Positions 1-6,185 of a stretch of DNA of 9,768 nucleotides are shown piece by piece. Made by a program: the position numbers and the translations under genes. Source of the stretch: Candidatus Omnitrophota bacterium (lineage in GTDB: Bacteria > Omnitrophota > Gorgyraeia > Gygaellales > Profunditerraquicolaceae); assembly GCA_028713875.1 (NCBI GenBank), contig JAQTNM010000040.1:1-9768 (forward strand), read 5' to 3'. The first letter of the stretch is position 1. Each line of letters opens with the position of its first letter. A model generated the notes under the pieces. It ran no database searches. It saw only the letters and a program-made list of their open reading frames with translations, and was not told the origin of the DNA.

Positions 1-81
1 ATCCGATACAGGTTACCCGAAACGAGGAAGTAAACCGTAGCCGACGGCGAAAATTTTCAGCGCACGAGGCAAAACCTGAGA
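1..81. other. Non-coding stretch downstream of leuB
   Basis: These are the 81 bases after the leuB stop. No start codon with a ribosome-binding site and no convincing reading frame is seen on either strand. It holds a 10-nt palindrome (GAAAATTTTC, near 51-60) and a weak 4-bp stem (CCGT-5 nt-ACGG, about 36-48), but no stable hairpin followed by a T-run, so I do not call it a terminator. It could be the spacer before the next operon gene, the edge of a dispersed repeat, or untranslated RNA. Confidence 0.4.
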
Positions 82-1131
82 TTATAGATTCTTTACTACT
101 AAATCTCCGACCTCGGTCGTAGAATACCCCATCTTGCCCGCAGCCAGGGATTTTAATTTACTCTTTACTACCTTGATTACCGCATCCTCAACAGCTTTGC
201 CTGCTTTGACTTCCCCCAAATTTTCCAGCATCATCCCTGCCGCGCAGATCGCTGCCAGCGGATTGATCACATTCTTGCCGGTATATTTGGGGGCAGAGCC
301 GCCGATAGGCTCAAACATGGATACGCCATGCGGATTAATGTTACCGCCGGCAGCAATACCCATGCCGCCCTGGATCATCGCTCCCAGGTCGGTGATAATA
401 TCCCCGAACATATTGTCCGTGACGATCACGTCAAACCACTCCGGGTTCTTCACAAACCACATCGTGGTAGCGTCTACGTGCGCGTAATCCGTGGCGATAT
501 CCGGATAATCCCTGGCCACTTCGTTGAAAGTGCGCTCCCAGAGGTCCCAGGCATAAGTAAGGACGTTAGTCTTGCCGCAAAGAGTAAGTTTCTTCCTTTT
601 ATTGCGCTGGCGGGCATACTCAAAGGCATAGCGGATGCAGCGCTCCACTCCTTTTCTGGTATTATAGGAAATCTGGATAGCTACTTCATCCTTGGTGCCT
701 TTATCTTTAAATTCGCCCATGCCTTTGTAAAGACCTTCGGAATTCTCGCGCACCACTACGAAATCGATATCTTCCGGTTTTTTGTCTTTTAAGGGGCAAA
801 AATCGGCATTATACAGTTTTATCGGGCGAAGATTTATATACTGGTCCAAAGAAAACCTCAATTTTAAAAGGATCCCCGTCTCCAGGATGCCCGGTTTGAT
901 ATCGGGGTGGCCTATAGCCCCCAGGTAGATAGCGGAATATTTCTTAAGTTCCTCTATATCCTTATCTTCCAGGGTCTTTGCGGTCTTTAAATAACGCTCG
1001 CCGCCGAAATCAAATATCGTGGCTTCGTATTTGAAATTATATTTTTTGGCACTTGCCTCAATAATCTTCAATCCCTCATTGACTACTTCCGGGCCGGTGC
1101 CGTCGCCAGGTATTACCGCTATCCTGTACAT
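82..1131 (-). CDS. leuB: 3-isopropylmalate dehydrogenase
   Basis: This 349-aa cytoplasmic enzyme of the isocitrate/isopropylmalate dehydrogenase family oxidatively decarboxylates (2R,3S)-3-isopropylmalate to 2-oxoisocaproate in leucine synthesis. Visible are the N-terminal IPGDGTGPEV motif (7-16), the substrate loop ETGILLKLR (84-92), NLRP (100-103) with R92 and R102, R128 and Y135 in VVREN/SEGLY, K187 in CGKTNV, and metal ligands D220, D244 and D248. E84, L88 and L89 line up with Glu87/Leu90/Leu91 of Thermus LeuB, which bind the isopropyl group, so leuB is preferred over icd or tartrate dehydrogenase. The context agrees: it starts 4 nt after leuD, with AAAGG in the leuD 3' end as the only ribosome-site candidate. 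An oddity is the cofactor loop GGSAPKY (277-283), which has Lys-Tyr as in NADP-dependent isocitrate dehydrogenase and Gly where His is usual. Family membership is certain; substrate specificity is very likely. Confidence 0.9.
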   Translation of the reverse strand: MYRIAVIPGDGTGPEVVNEGLKIIEASAKKYNFKYEATIFDFGGERYLKTAKTLEDKDIEELKKYSAIYLGAIGHPDIKPGILETGILLKLRFSLDQYINLRPIKLYNADFCPLKDKKPEDIDFVVVRENSEGLYKGMGEFKDKGTKDEVAIQISYNTRKGVERCIRYAFEYARQRNKRKKLTLCGKTNVLTYAWDLWERTFNEVARDYPDIATDYAHVDATTMWFVKNPEWFDVIVTDNMFGDIITDLGAMIQGGMGIAAGGNINPHGVSMFEPIGGSAPKYTGKNVINPLAAICAAGMMLENLGEVKAGKAVEDAVIKVVKSKLKSLAAGKMGYSTTEVGDLVVKNL

Positions 1132-1135
1132 TTTC

Positions 1136-1624
1136 TCATACCTTTCTTTTCTTGACGTAATTTATCAGTCCGCCCTCCGTGACGATATCCTGCAAAAATC
1201 CGGGAAAGGGCTGGGTAGCATAGTTTTTATTCCTGGTTAAGTTCTTGACGCTGCCTGCTGATAGATCTATTACCAGTTCGTCGCCTTCGCTTATTTCATC
1301 GGCATTCTCAAGTTCCAGGAACGGCAGGCCTATATTTATGGCGTTCCTGAAAAAAATACCGGCAAAGCTTTTGGCTAAAACCGCCGATATCCCGCTGCCC
1401 TTGATGGCCAAAGGAGCGTGCTCCCGGGATGAGCCGCATCCGAAATTCTTTCCTGCCACGATTATATCGCCAGGTTTTACTTTCTGTAAAAATCCCGGCG
1501 CGATATTCTCCATGCAGTGGCTGCCCAGTTCCCTGGCATCGGTTGAAACCAGGTATTTGGCGGCAATGATGTCGTCGGTATTTATGTCGCTGCCGAATTT
1601 ATGGACCTTGCCTTTGATTATCAT
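1136..1624 (-). CDS. leuD: 3-isopropylmalate dehydratase small subunit
   Basis: This 162-aa swivel-domain subunit pairs with LeuC to isomerise 2-isopropylmalate to 3-isopropylmalate. Family motifs are clear: NTDD (15-18), YLVST specificity loop (24-28), GCGSSREHAP (62-71) and FFRNAINIGLP (91-101). The length fits the short archaeal/anaerobe-type small subunit rather than the roughly 200-aa proteobacterial form. The start ATG overlaps the leuC stop by 4 nt (ATGA), the usual arrangement for translational coupling of subunits made in equal amounts, and leuB follows 4 nt downstream. Val in the YLxxT loop favours isopropylmalate; homoaconitases often have Arg there. Close relatives act on homoaconitate or citramalate-derived substrates, but adjacency to leuB argues for the leucine pathway. 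Confidence 0.94.
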   Translation of the reverse strand: MIIKGKVHKFGSDINTDDIIAAKYLVSTDARELGSHCMENIAPGFLQKVKPGDIIVAGKNFGCGSSREHAPLAIKGSGISAVLAKSFAGIFFRNAINIGLPFLELENADEISEGDELVIDLSAGSVKNLTRNKNYATQPFPGFLQDIVTEGGLINYVKKRKV

Positions 1625-2880
1625 AGTATTTTATCCGGACCGGTAATCCTGCCTGTTATCGCGGAAGCCGCGGCTACTGCCGGGCTGGAAAGATAGACCT
1701 CCGAAGCGGGGCTGCCCATCCTGCCGATAAAATTACGGTTGGTAGTAGCCAGGCACCTTTCGCCTTCGGTCAAAATACCCATATGCCCGCCGAGGCACGG
1801 CCCGCAGGTAGGCGTAGAAAACACTCCGCCTGCTTTTACAAATGTCTCAACCAGACCTTCTTTGACCGCCTCTAGATATATCTTCTGCGTCGCCGGTATC
1901 ACGATCAGTCTTAAACCGGAACTGACCTTTTTACCTTTCAATATTTTAGCAGCTATCCTTAAATCGCTGATCCTGCCGTTGGTGCAGGAGCCGATCACCA
2001 CCTGCTCCAGTTTGATATTTTTCAATTCACCCACCGGCTTTACATTGCTGGGCAGATGCGGACAGGCTACCTGCGGCTCTAAATGCGAAACATCATATTC
2101 ATAAATCTTCTCGTAATGCGCTTGCGAATCGCTCTTATAGATCTTAAATTTACGCGGGGCCGGCCGCACATATTTTAATGTAATTTCATCGGCCTCAATT
2201 ATTCCTGCCCTTGCCCCGGCTTCAATAGCCATATTGGACATGGTGAAACGTTCATCCATGCTCAACCTGCCGATGACCGGGCCGCTGAACTCCATGGCCT
2301 TATATAAGGCCCCGTCTACGCCTATATTACCTATAGTATAAAGGATCAGGTCTTTGCCGCTTACCCATTTACGGAGTTTTCCCTTGTAGACAAATTTAAT
2401 GCTCGCCGGCACCTTGAACCAGCATTTGCCGTCTATAAATGCGCGGGCAAGATCAGTGGAGCCTACGCCCGTGGCATAGCTTCCTAAGGCCCCGTAGGTA
2501 CAGGTGTGCGAGTCTGCTCCGATAATCAGGTCGCCGGGCAAAACCAGTTTCTGTTCAGGCAAAAGCGCGTGCTCAATACCCATACAGCCGACTTCAAAAT
2601 AATTCTTGATTTTCTGCTCTCTGGCAAATTCAGCCAGGACCTTGCACTGGTTGGCGCTGCGCAGGTCTTTTGCCGGAGCAAAATGGTCGGGCACAAGCAC
2701 GATCTTATTCTTATCAAAAACTTTTTTTGCCCCTGACTTCCTGAATTCGGCGATGGCTATCGGTGCAGTAATATCATTGCCTAAAGCCAGGTCAATTTTA
2801 GCTTCAATAAACTCGCCCGGGCGCACGCCTTCTTTTCCGGTATGGGCGCCAAGTATCTTTTCTGCGATAGTGTAAGGCAT
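1621..2880 (-). CDS. leuC: 3-isopropylmalate dehydratase large subunit
   Basis: This 419-aa catalytic subunit of the [4Fe-4S] isopropylmalate isomerase belongs to the aconitase superfamily. The three cluster ligands are visible as C299 (IGSCTNGR), C359 and C362 (TCGPCLGGH). Further aconitase motifs are GADSHTCTYGALG (121-133) and VPDHFAP (63-69). The length matches the compact archaeal/HacA-type class, not the roughly 465-aa E. coli form, and agrees with the short LeuD. The ATG follows the fabF stop by 21 nt, with a modest AAAGGGA about 10 nt upstream. The end overlaps leuD by 4 nt. Homoaconitase is a close alternative on sequence alone; leuD and leuB next door make leucine synthesis the best reading. 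The cluster is probably oxygen-labile, as in the family. Confidence 0.94.
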   Translation of the reverse strand: MPYTIAEKILGAHTGKEGVRPGEFIEAKIDLALGNDITAPIAIAEFRKSGAKKVFDKNKIVLVPDHFAPAKDLRSANQCKVLAEFAREQKIKNYFEVGCMGIEHALLPEQKLVLPGDLIIGADSHTCTYGALGSYATGVGSTDLARAFIDGKCWFKVPASIKFVYKGKLRKWVSGKDLILYTIGNIGVDGALYKAMEFSGPVIGRLSMDERFTMSNMAIEAGARAGIIEADEITLKYVRPAPRKFKIYKSDSQAHYEKIYEYDVSHLEPQVACPHLPSNVKPVGELKNIKLEQVVIGSCTNGRISDLRIAAKILKGKKVSSGLRLIVIPATQKIYLEAVKEGLVETFVKAGGVFSTPTCGPCLGGHMGILTEGERCLATTNRNFIGRMGSPASEVYLSSPAVAAASAITGRITGPDKIL

Positions 2881-2901
2881 CTGGAAGATCCCTTTTTATG
2901 A

Positions 2902-4155
2902 TTATCCGGTGAATTTCTTGACTGCCAGGGTGGCGTTGTGGCCGCCGAAACCCAGCGAATTGGAGAGGCAGACTTCAACCTGTGCTTTTCTGGCAGTGTT
3001 GGGCACGTAATCCAGGTCGCAATCAGGATCAGGGTATTCGTAATTTATAGTGGGCGGAACAACGCCGTCTCTAATAGCCAGGGAACAAACCACGAATTCT
3101 ACTCCGCCTGCGGCTCCCAGCAGGTGGCCGGTCATTGATTTAGTGGATGAAATCATCACTTTTTTGGCATGCTCGCCTAATGCTTTTTTTATGGCGAGCG
3201 TCTCGATTTTATCGTTAAGCTTGGTAGAAGTACCATGCGCGTTGATATAATCTACTTCCTCCGGATTCAATCCGGCATCCCTCATAGCTTCGGACATTGC
3301 CCTGGCAGGGCCGTGGCCTTCGGGGTCCGGAGCGGTGATATGATAGGCATCGCAGGACATGCCGTAACCGACAAATTCCGCGTATATGCGTGCTTTTCTT
3401 TTCCTGGCGTGCTCTAAAGTCTCTAAGACCACTATACCGCAGCCTTCGGCGATAACAAAACCGTCGCGCTTAAGGTCAAATGGCCGGGATGCTTTTTCCG
3501 GCTCATTATTGCGTGTGGAAAGCGCCTTTAAAGCGCAAAAGCCTCCCACCCCCATCGGCGTAATGCAGCTTTCTGTGCCTCCGGAGATCATAATATCAGC
3601 GTCGCCGCGTTGCAATATCTTGAAGGCATCGCCGAGAGCGTGCGAACCCGAAGCGCAGGCCGTAGCCACGCAGGAATTCGGGCCCTTGAGCCGGAAGGTA
3701 ATCGCTACCTGGCCTGCTGCTTCATTAACAATCAGCATGGGGATCATAAACGGCGATGTCCTAGACGGCCCTTTTTCAAAGTAAGTCTTACACTCCTTCT
3801 CCATAGTATACAAGCTGCCTATCCCTGAACCAATTATAACTCCGATCCTGTCCCGGTCTTCCTTTTCCAGGTCCAGGCCTGAATCCGTTATCGCCTGTTT
3901 TGAAGCAGCAACCGCATACTGGCCGAATTTATCGATGCGCTTTGTATCTTTACTGGAGAGACCATAAACAGCGGGGTTAAATCCCTTTACTTCTCCGGCA
4001 ATACGCGAGTCAAATGCCGAGGGATCGAAACTGGTAATGGGCCCAATGCCGCTTTTAGAGCTCAAAAGCGCCTGCCAGCAGGAAGGTACGTCATTGCCTA
4101 CTGCCGAAATTACGCCTAAACCGGTAACCACTATCCTTTTTTCTTCCATATCCAT
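2902..4155 (-). CDS. fabF: Beta-ketoacyl-ACP synthase II
   Basis: This 417-aa condensing enzyme extends acyl-ACP with malonyl-ACP in the elongation cycle of type II fatty-acid synthesis. The Cys-His-His triad is visible: C167 in ATACASG, H307 in AHGTST and H344 in MTGHLLGAAG, with K339 in STKSMTGH. The C-terminal GFGGHN (402-407) is also present. The length is typical of FabF. The start is ATG at 4155 or the in-frame ATG two codons later; both fit the family N-terminus EKRIVVTG. The only G-rich ribosome-site candidate (GGGG, about 9 nt upstream of the first ATG) lies in the arm of a perfect hairpin in the acpP-fabF gap, so translation may be controlled by structure. leuC starts 21 nt after the stop. 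Confidence 0.96.
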   Translation of the reverse strand: MDMEEKRIVVTGLGVISAVGNDVPSCWQALLSSKSGIGPITSFDPSAFDSRIAGEVKGFNPAVYGLSSKDTKRIDKFGQYAVAASKQAITDSGLDLEKEDRDRIGVIIGSGIGSLYTMEKECKTYFEKGPSRTSPFMIPMLIVNEAAGQVAITFRLKGPNSCVATACASGSHALGDAFKILQRGDADIMISGGTESCITPMGVGGFCALKALSTRNNEPEKASRPFDLKRDGFVIAEGCGIVVLETLEHARKRKARIYAEFVGYGMSCDAYHITAPDPEGHGPARAMSEAMRDAGLNPEEVDYINAHGTSTKLNDKIETLAIKKALGEHAKKVMISSTKSMTGHLLGAAGGVEFVVCSLAIRDGVVPPTINYEYPDPDCDLDYVPNTARKAQVEVCLSNSLGFGGHNATLAVKKFTG

Positions 4156-4162
4156 TAAAATT

Positions 4163-4190
4163 TACCCCGCCGAAATGAAAAGGCGGGGTA
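4163..4190 (-). promoter_or_regulatory. Perfect 9-bp hairpin between acpP and fabF
   Basis: Inverted repeat TACCCCGCC / GGCGGGGTA with a 10-nt loop (4172-4181). In the minus-strand transcript it lies about 29 nt after the acpP stop and ends 7 nt before the fabF ATG. The fabF-proximal arm carries the only Shine-Dalgarno-like G-run of fabF. What follows is TAAATTTTAA rather than a clean U-run, so it could be a leaky terminator, a 3' stabiliser of acpP mRNA, or a fabF translation brake. The structure is seen; the role is inferred. Confidence 0.7.
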
Positions 4191-4219
4191 TTTATAAAAT
4201 TCAATGTATAATGAAGGTA

Positions 4220-4459
4220 TTACTTATTGGCTGTTTTTTCTTCAATATACTTGACTGCGTCACCTACGGTAGCAATCTTTTCAGCGTCTTCATCCGGAAT
4301 CTCGATGCCAAACTCTTCTTCCAGCGCCATAACCAACTCAACAGTATCCAGGGAATCTGCGCCCAGATCATCCACAAACGATGCCTCAGGAGTAACTTCC
4401 TCCGCTTTGACTCCCAGCTGTTCCGCGATTATAGACTTGACCTTATCCTGCACTGACAT
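4220..4459 (-). CDS. acpP: Acyl carrier protein
   Basis: This 79-aa acidic carrier tethers growing acyl chains for FabD, FabG, FabF and FabH, and donates them to phospholipid and lipid A synthesis. The phosphopantetheine attachment site is S36 in GADSLDTVELV, and the helix pattern and the ALEEEFGIEIPDEDAEKI segment are classical. The start chosen is the ATG at 4459, preceded by a strong AAAGGAGG; a TTG start 10 codons upstream would put that site inside the gene. It begins 34 nt after fabG. This junction and fabG have the only strong ribosome-binding sites in the window, fitting the high ACP level cells need. A hairpin follows before fabF. Confidence 0.97.
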   Translation of the reverse strand: MSVQDKVKSIIAEQLGVKAEEVTPEASFVDDLGADSLDTVELVMALEEEFGIEIPDEDAEKIATVGDAVKYIEEKTANK

Positions 4460-4466
4460 GCTATTT

Positions 4467-4474
4467 CCTCCTTT
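4467..4474 (-). promoter_or_regulatory. Strong ribosome-binding site of acpP
   Basis: AAAGGAGG in the minus-strand RNA, 7 nt before the acpP ATG. It decides the start at 4459 over the upstream in-frame TTG. It is the best Shine-Dalgarno match in the window. Confidence 0.85.
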
Positions 4475-4492
4475 GTAAGACTTTTTCAAAAC

Positions 4493-5236
4493 TTAAGCCG
4501 TCACCATTCCGCCGTCAACCACAATGGTCTGGCCGGTGATATAACTTGACTCATCTGATGCCAGGAACAAACATGCTGCTGCTACGTCCGCTGGCATTCC
4601 CAGTTTATTTAACGGGATGAGGCTCAACATCTTCTGCTTCAGCTCTTCAGGAAGCCTGGCCGTCATCTCAGTTTGAATATAACCGGGAGCCACGGCATTT
4701 ACATTTATATTACGGCTGGCCAGTTCCTTGGCGCTTGTTTTAGTCAGGGCGATTATCCCTGCCTTGGATGCCGAGTAGTTGGCTTGGCCGGGGTTGCCGA
4801 TTATGCCGATAATGGAAGCGATATTGATGATCCTGCCGCTGCGCTGCTTTATCATCGGCCTGGCTACGGCCTTGGTGCAATTAAACGTGCCTTTTAGGTT
4901 CACATTTATGACCGCATCCCAGTCCGCTTCGCTCATGCGCAGCATAAGACCGTCTTTGGTGATGCCGGCATTGTTAACTAATATATCAACCTTTCCAAAT
5001 TTGTCAAGGATTTTGTTTATTGCCTCTTCCACCTTTGTATACGCGGTCACATCCAGCTCAAGGGCCAGGGATTTAACACCCAAGGCTTCAATTTCCGCGC
5101 TTGTCTTTGCCGCTTTCTCAAGGTTGATATCACTGATGACCACATCCGCGCCTGCCCTGGCAAACACAAGGGCGATTTCCCTGCCTATACCCTGGGCAGA
5201 ACCGGTAATTAAAGCCACTTTATCTTTTAATCTCAT
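4493..5236 (-). CDS. fabG: 3-oxoacyl-ACP reductase
   Basis: This 247-aa short-chain dehydrogenase reduces 3-oxoacyl-ACP to (3R)-hydroxyacyl-ACP. Seen are the Rossmann motif TGSAQGIG (11-18), NNAG (88-91), catalytic N113, S141, Y154 and K158 (YSASK), the PG motif at 184-185, and the C-terminal YITGQTIVVDGG. The length equals that of typical FabG. The Arg of the usual GASRGIG motif, which contacts the NADPH 2'-phosphate in E. coli, is Gln15 here, and the second strand ends in Asp36 (VVISDIN). Both point to NADH preference (inference). The start is supported by AAAGGAG at 5243-5249. It lies 19 nt after fabD and directly before acpP, the classic fabD-fabG-acpP-fabF order. Confidence 0.95.
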   Translation of the reverse strand: MRLKDKVALITGSAQGIGREIALVFARAGADVVISDINLEKAAKTSAEIEALGVKSLALELDVTAYTKVEEAINKILDKFGKVDILVNNAGITKDGLMLRMSEADWDAVINVNLKGTFNCTKAVARPMIKQRSGRIINIASIIGIIGNPGQANYSASKAGIIALTKTSAKELASRNINVNAVAPGYIQTEMTARLPEELKQKMLSLIPLNKLGMPADVAAACLFLASDESSYITGQTIVVDGGMVTA

Positions 5237-5242
5237 CTGCCG

Positions 5243-5249
5243 CTCCTTT
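5243..5249 (-). promoter_or_regulatory. Ribosome-binding site of fabG
   Basis: AAAGGAG in the minus-strand RNA, 6 nt before the fabG ATG and inside the 19-nt fabD-fabG gap. It fixes the fabG start. Confidence 0.8.
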
Positions 5250-5255
5250 ACTGGC

Positions 5256-6185
5256 TTAGGGGTCTTGATTGACCTTAAAATTAACTATGTCTTCTTTTTT
5301 CTCTATGCTGACTACCCGGGCCGTTTCGTCAATCCTGCGCATCAGCCCCTTTAAAACCCTGCCCGGTCCGAATTCAATGAAATTGCTTATATTTTGAGAC
5401 AGGATAAATTTCATTGAATCTTCCCAAAGCACCGATGCGCCGACTTGCTTGGTCAAATTATCCCTGATCTCTGCTACGGAATTGACGGGCCTGGCAGTAA
5501 CATTGCTGACTACGGCCACCCGGGGCATGCTGATCTTTATTTTATCCAATTCCCGGGACAGTTTCAAGGAGGCTTCCTTCATAAAGGAGGAATGAAAAGC
5601 GCCGCTTACCTCTAAGATGACTGCCCGTTTTGCGCCCTGAGCGCCAGCCAGTTCTCTGGCCTCTTCAATTTCCTTTAACCCTCCTGATATAACTACCTGG
5701 CCCGGGCAATTTATATTGGCTATCTCAGTATGGGTTTGCATACAAAGTTGCCTGACCTTGTCCAGATCCATACCGAGGACCGAAAGCATGGTTCCGGGAT
5801 TCCTGCGGCCTGCCTCTTCCATGAATTCTCCGCGCTTCCTGACCAGGTACACGGCATCTCTGAAGTCCATTGCTCCCGCTGCTACCAGCGCCGAATACTC
5901 ACCGAGGCTCAGACCCGCGGTATAGGCGGGTTGCGGCAGGAGCCTACCGGCAATTGCCTTGAAAGCTTCAAAGGCCGCGATACTTGCCGTCATTATCGCC
6001 GGCTGGGAATTCTGCGTGCGTATCAGCTCTTCGGCAGGCCCTGAAAAACACAGGCTGGAAATAGAAAAACCCAATGCCGCATCCGCCTCTTCAAATATAG
6101 ACCTGCTTTCGGAAAAATTATCATATAAGTCCCTGCCCATGCCTACATATTGCGCTCCCTGGCCGGCAAATAAAAAAGTCGTCAT
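5256..6185 (-). CDS. fabD: Malonyl-CoA:ACP transacylase
   Basis: This 309-aa enzyme moves malonyl from CoA to ACP, supplying the extender for FabH and FabF. The length is the same as E. coli FabD. Motifs are FAGQGAQ (6-12, oxyanion Gln9), nucleophile S93 in GLSLGEYSAL, R118 in VRKRGEFM for the malonyl carboxylate, and catalytic H198 in GAFHSSFM. FEFGPG-like IEFGPGRVLKGL near the C-terminus is also typical. The residue before the nucleophile is Leu instead of the E. coli His, a variant found in other bacteria as well. The ATG overlaps the stop of the upstream TPR membrane protein by 4 nt (ATGA), so its translation is probably coupled to that glycosylation-type gene. fabG follows after 19 nt. 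Confidence 0.96.
   Translation of the reverse strand: MTTFLFAGQGAQYVGMGRDLYDNFSESRSIFEEADAALGFSISSLCFSGPAEELIRTQNSQPAIMTASIAAFEAFKAIAGRLLPQPAYTAGLSLGEYSALVAAGAMDFRDAVYLVRKRGEFMEEAGRRNPGTMLSVLGMDLDKVRQLCMQTHTEIANINCPGQVVISGGLKEIEEARELAGAQGAKRAVILEVSGAFHSSFMKEASLKLSRELDKIKISMPRVAVVSNVTARPVNSVAEIRDNLTKQVGASVLWEDSMKFILSQNISNFIEFGPGRVLKGLMRRIDETARVVSIEKKEDIVNFKVNQDP

Noticed and set aside
1..81. Terminator hairpin (CCGT-5 nt-ACGG)
   Set aside because: Only four base pairs and no T-run on the transcript side.
82..1131. Isocitrate or tartrate dehydrogenase instead of LeuB
   Set aside because: Despite the NADP-like loop, the isopropyl-pocket residues E84/L88/L89 and direct linkage to leuC and leuD favour isopropylmalate dehydrogenase.
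4163..4190. Classical rho-independent terminator after acpP
   Set aside because: The stem is strong, but it is followed by TAAATTTTAA and then the fabF start within 7 nt rather than a U-run, so I list it as a regulatory hairpin instead.
4460..4489. TTG start for acpP ten codons upstream
   Set aside because: It would place the strong AAAGGAGG ribosome site inside the coding region and add residues absent from ACPs.
4779..5354. 191-codon open frame on the plus strand
   Set aside because: It lies antisense to fabG and the end of fabD, both with intact catalytic motifs; no family resemblance or ribosome site. The other plus-strand frames (for example 328-792 and 1739-2104) are rejected for the same reason.
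5256..6185. FabD with a defective nucleophile motif (GLSLG, not GHSLG)
   Set aside because: The Ser93 nucleophile, His198, Arg118 and Gln9 are intact, and Leu before the nucleophile also occurs in other bacterial FabD proteins.
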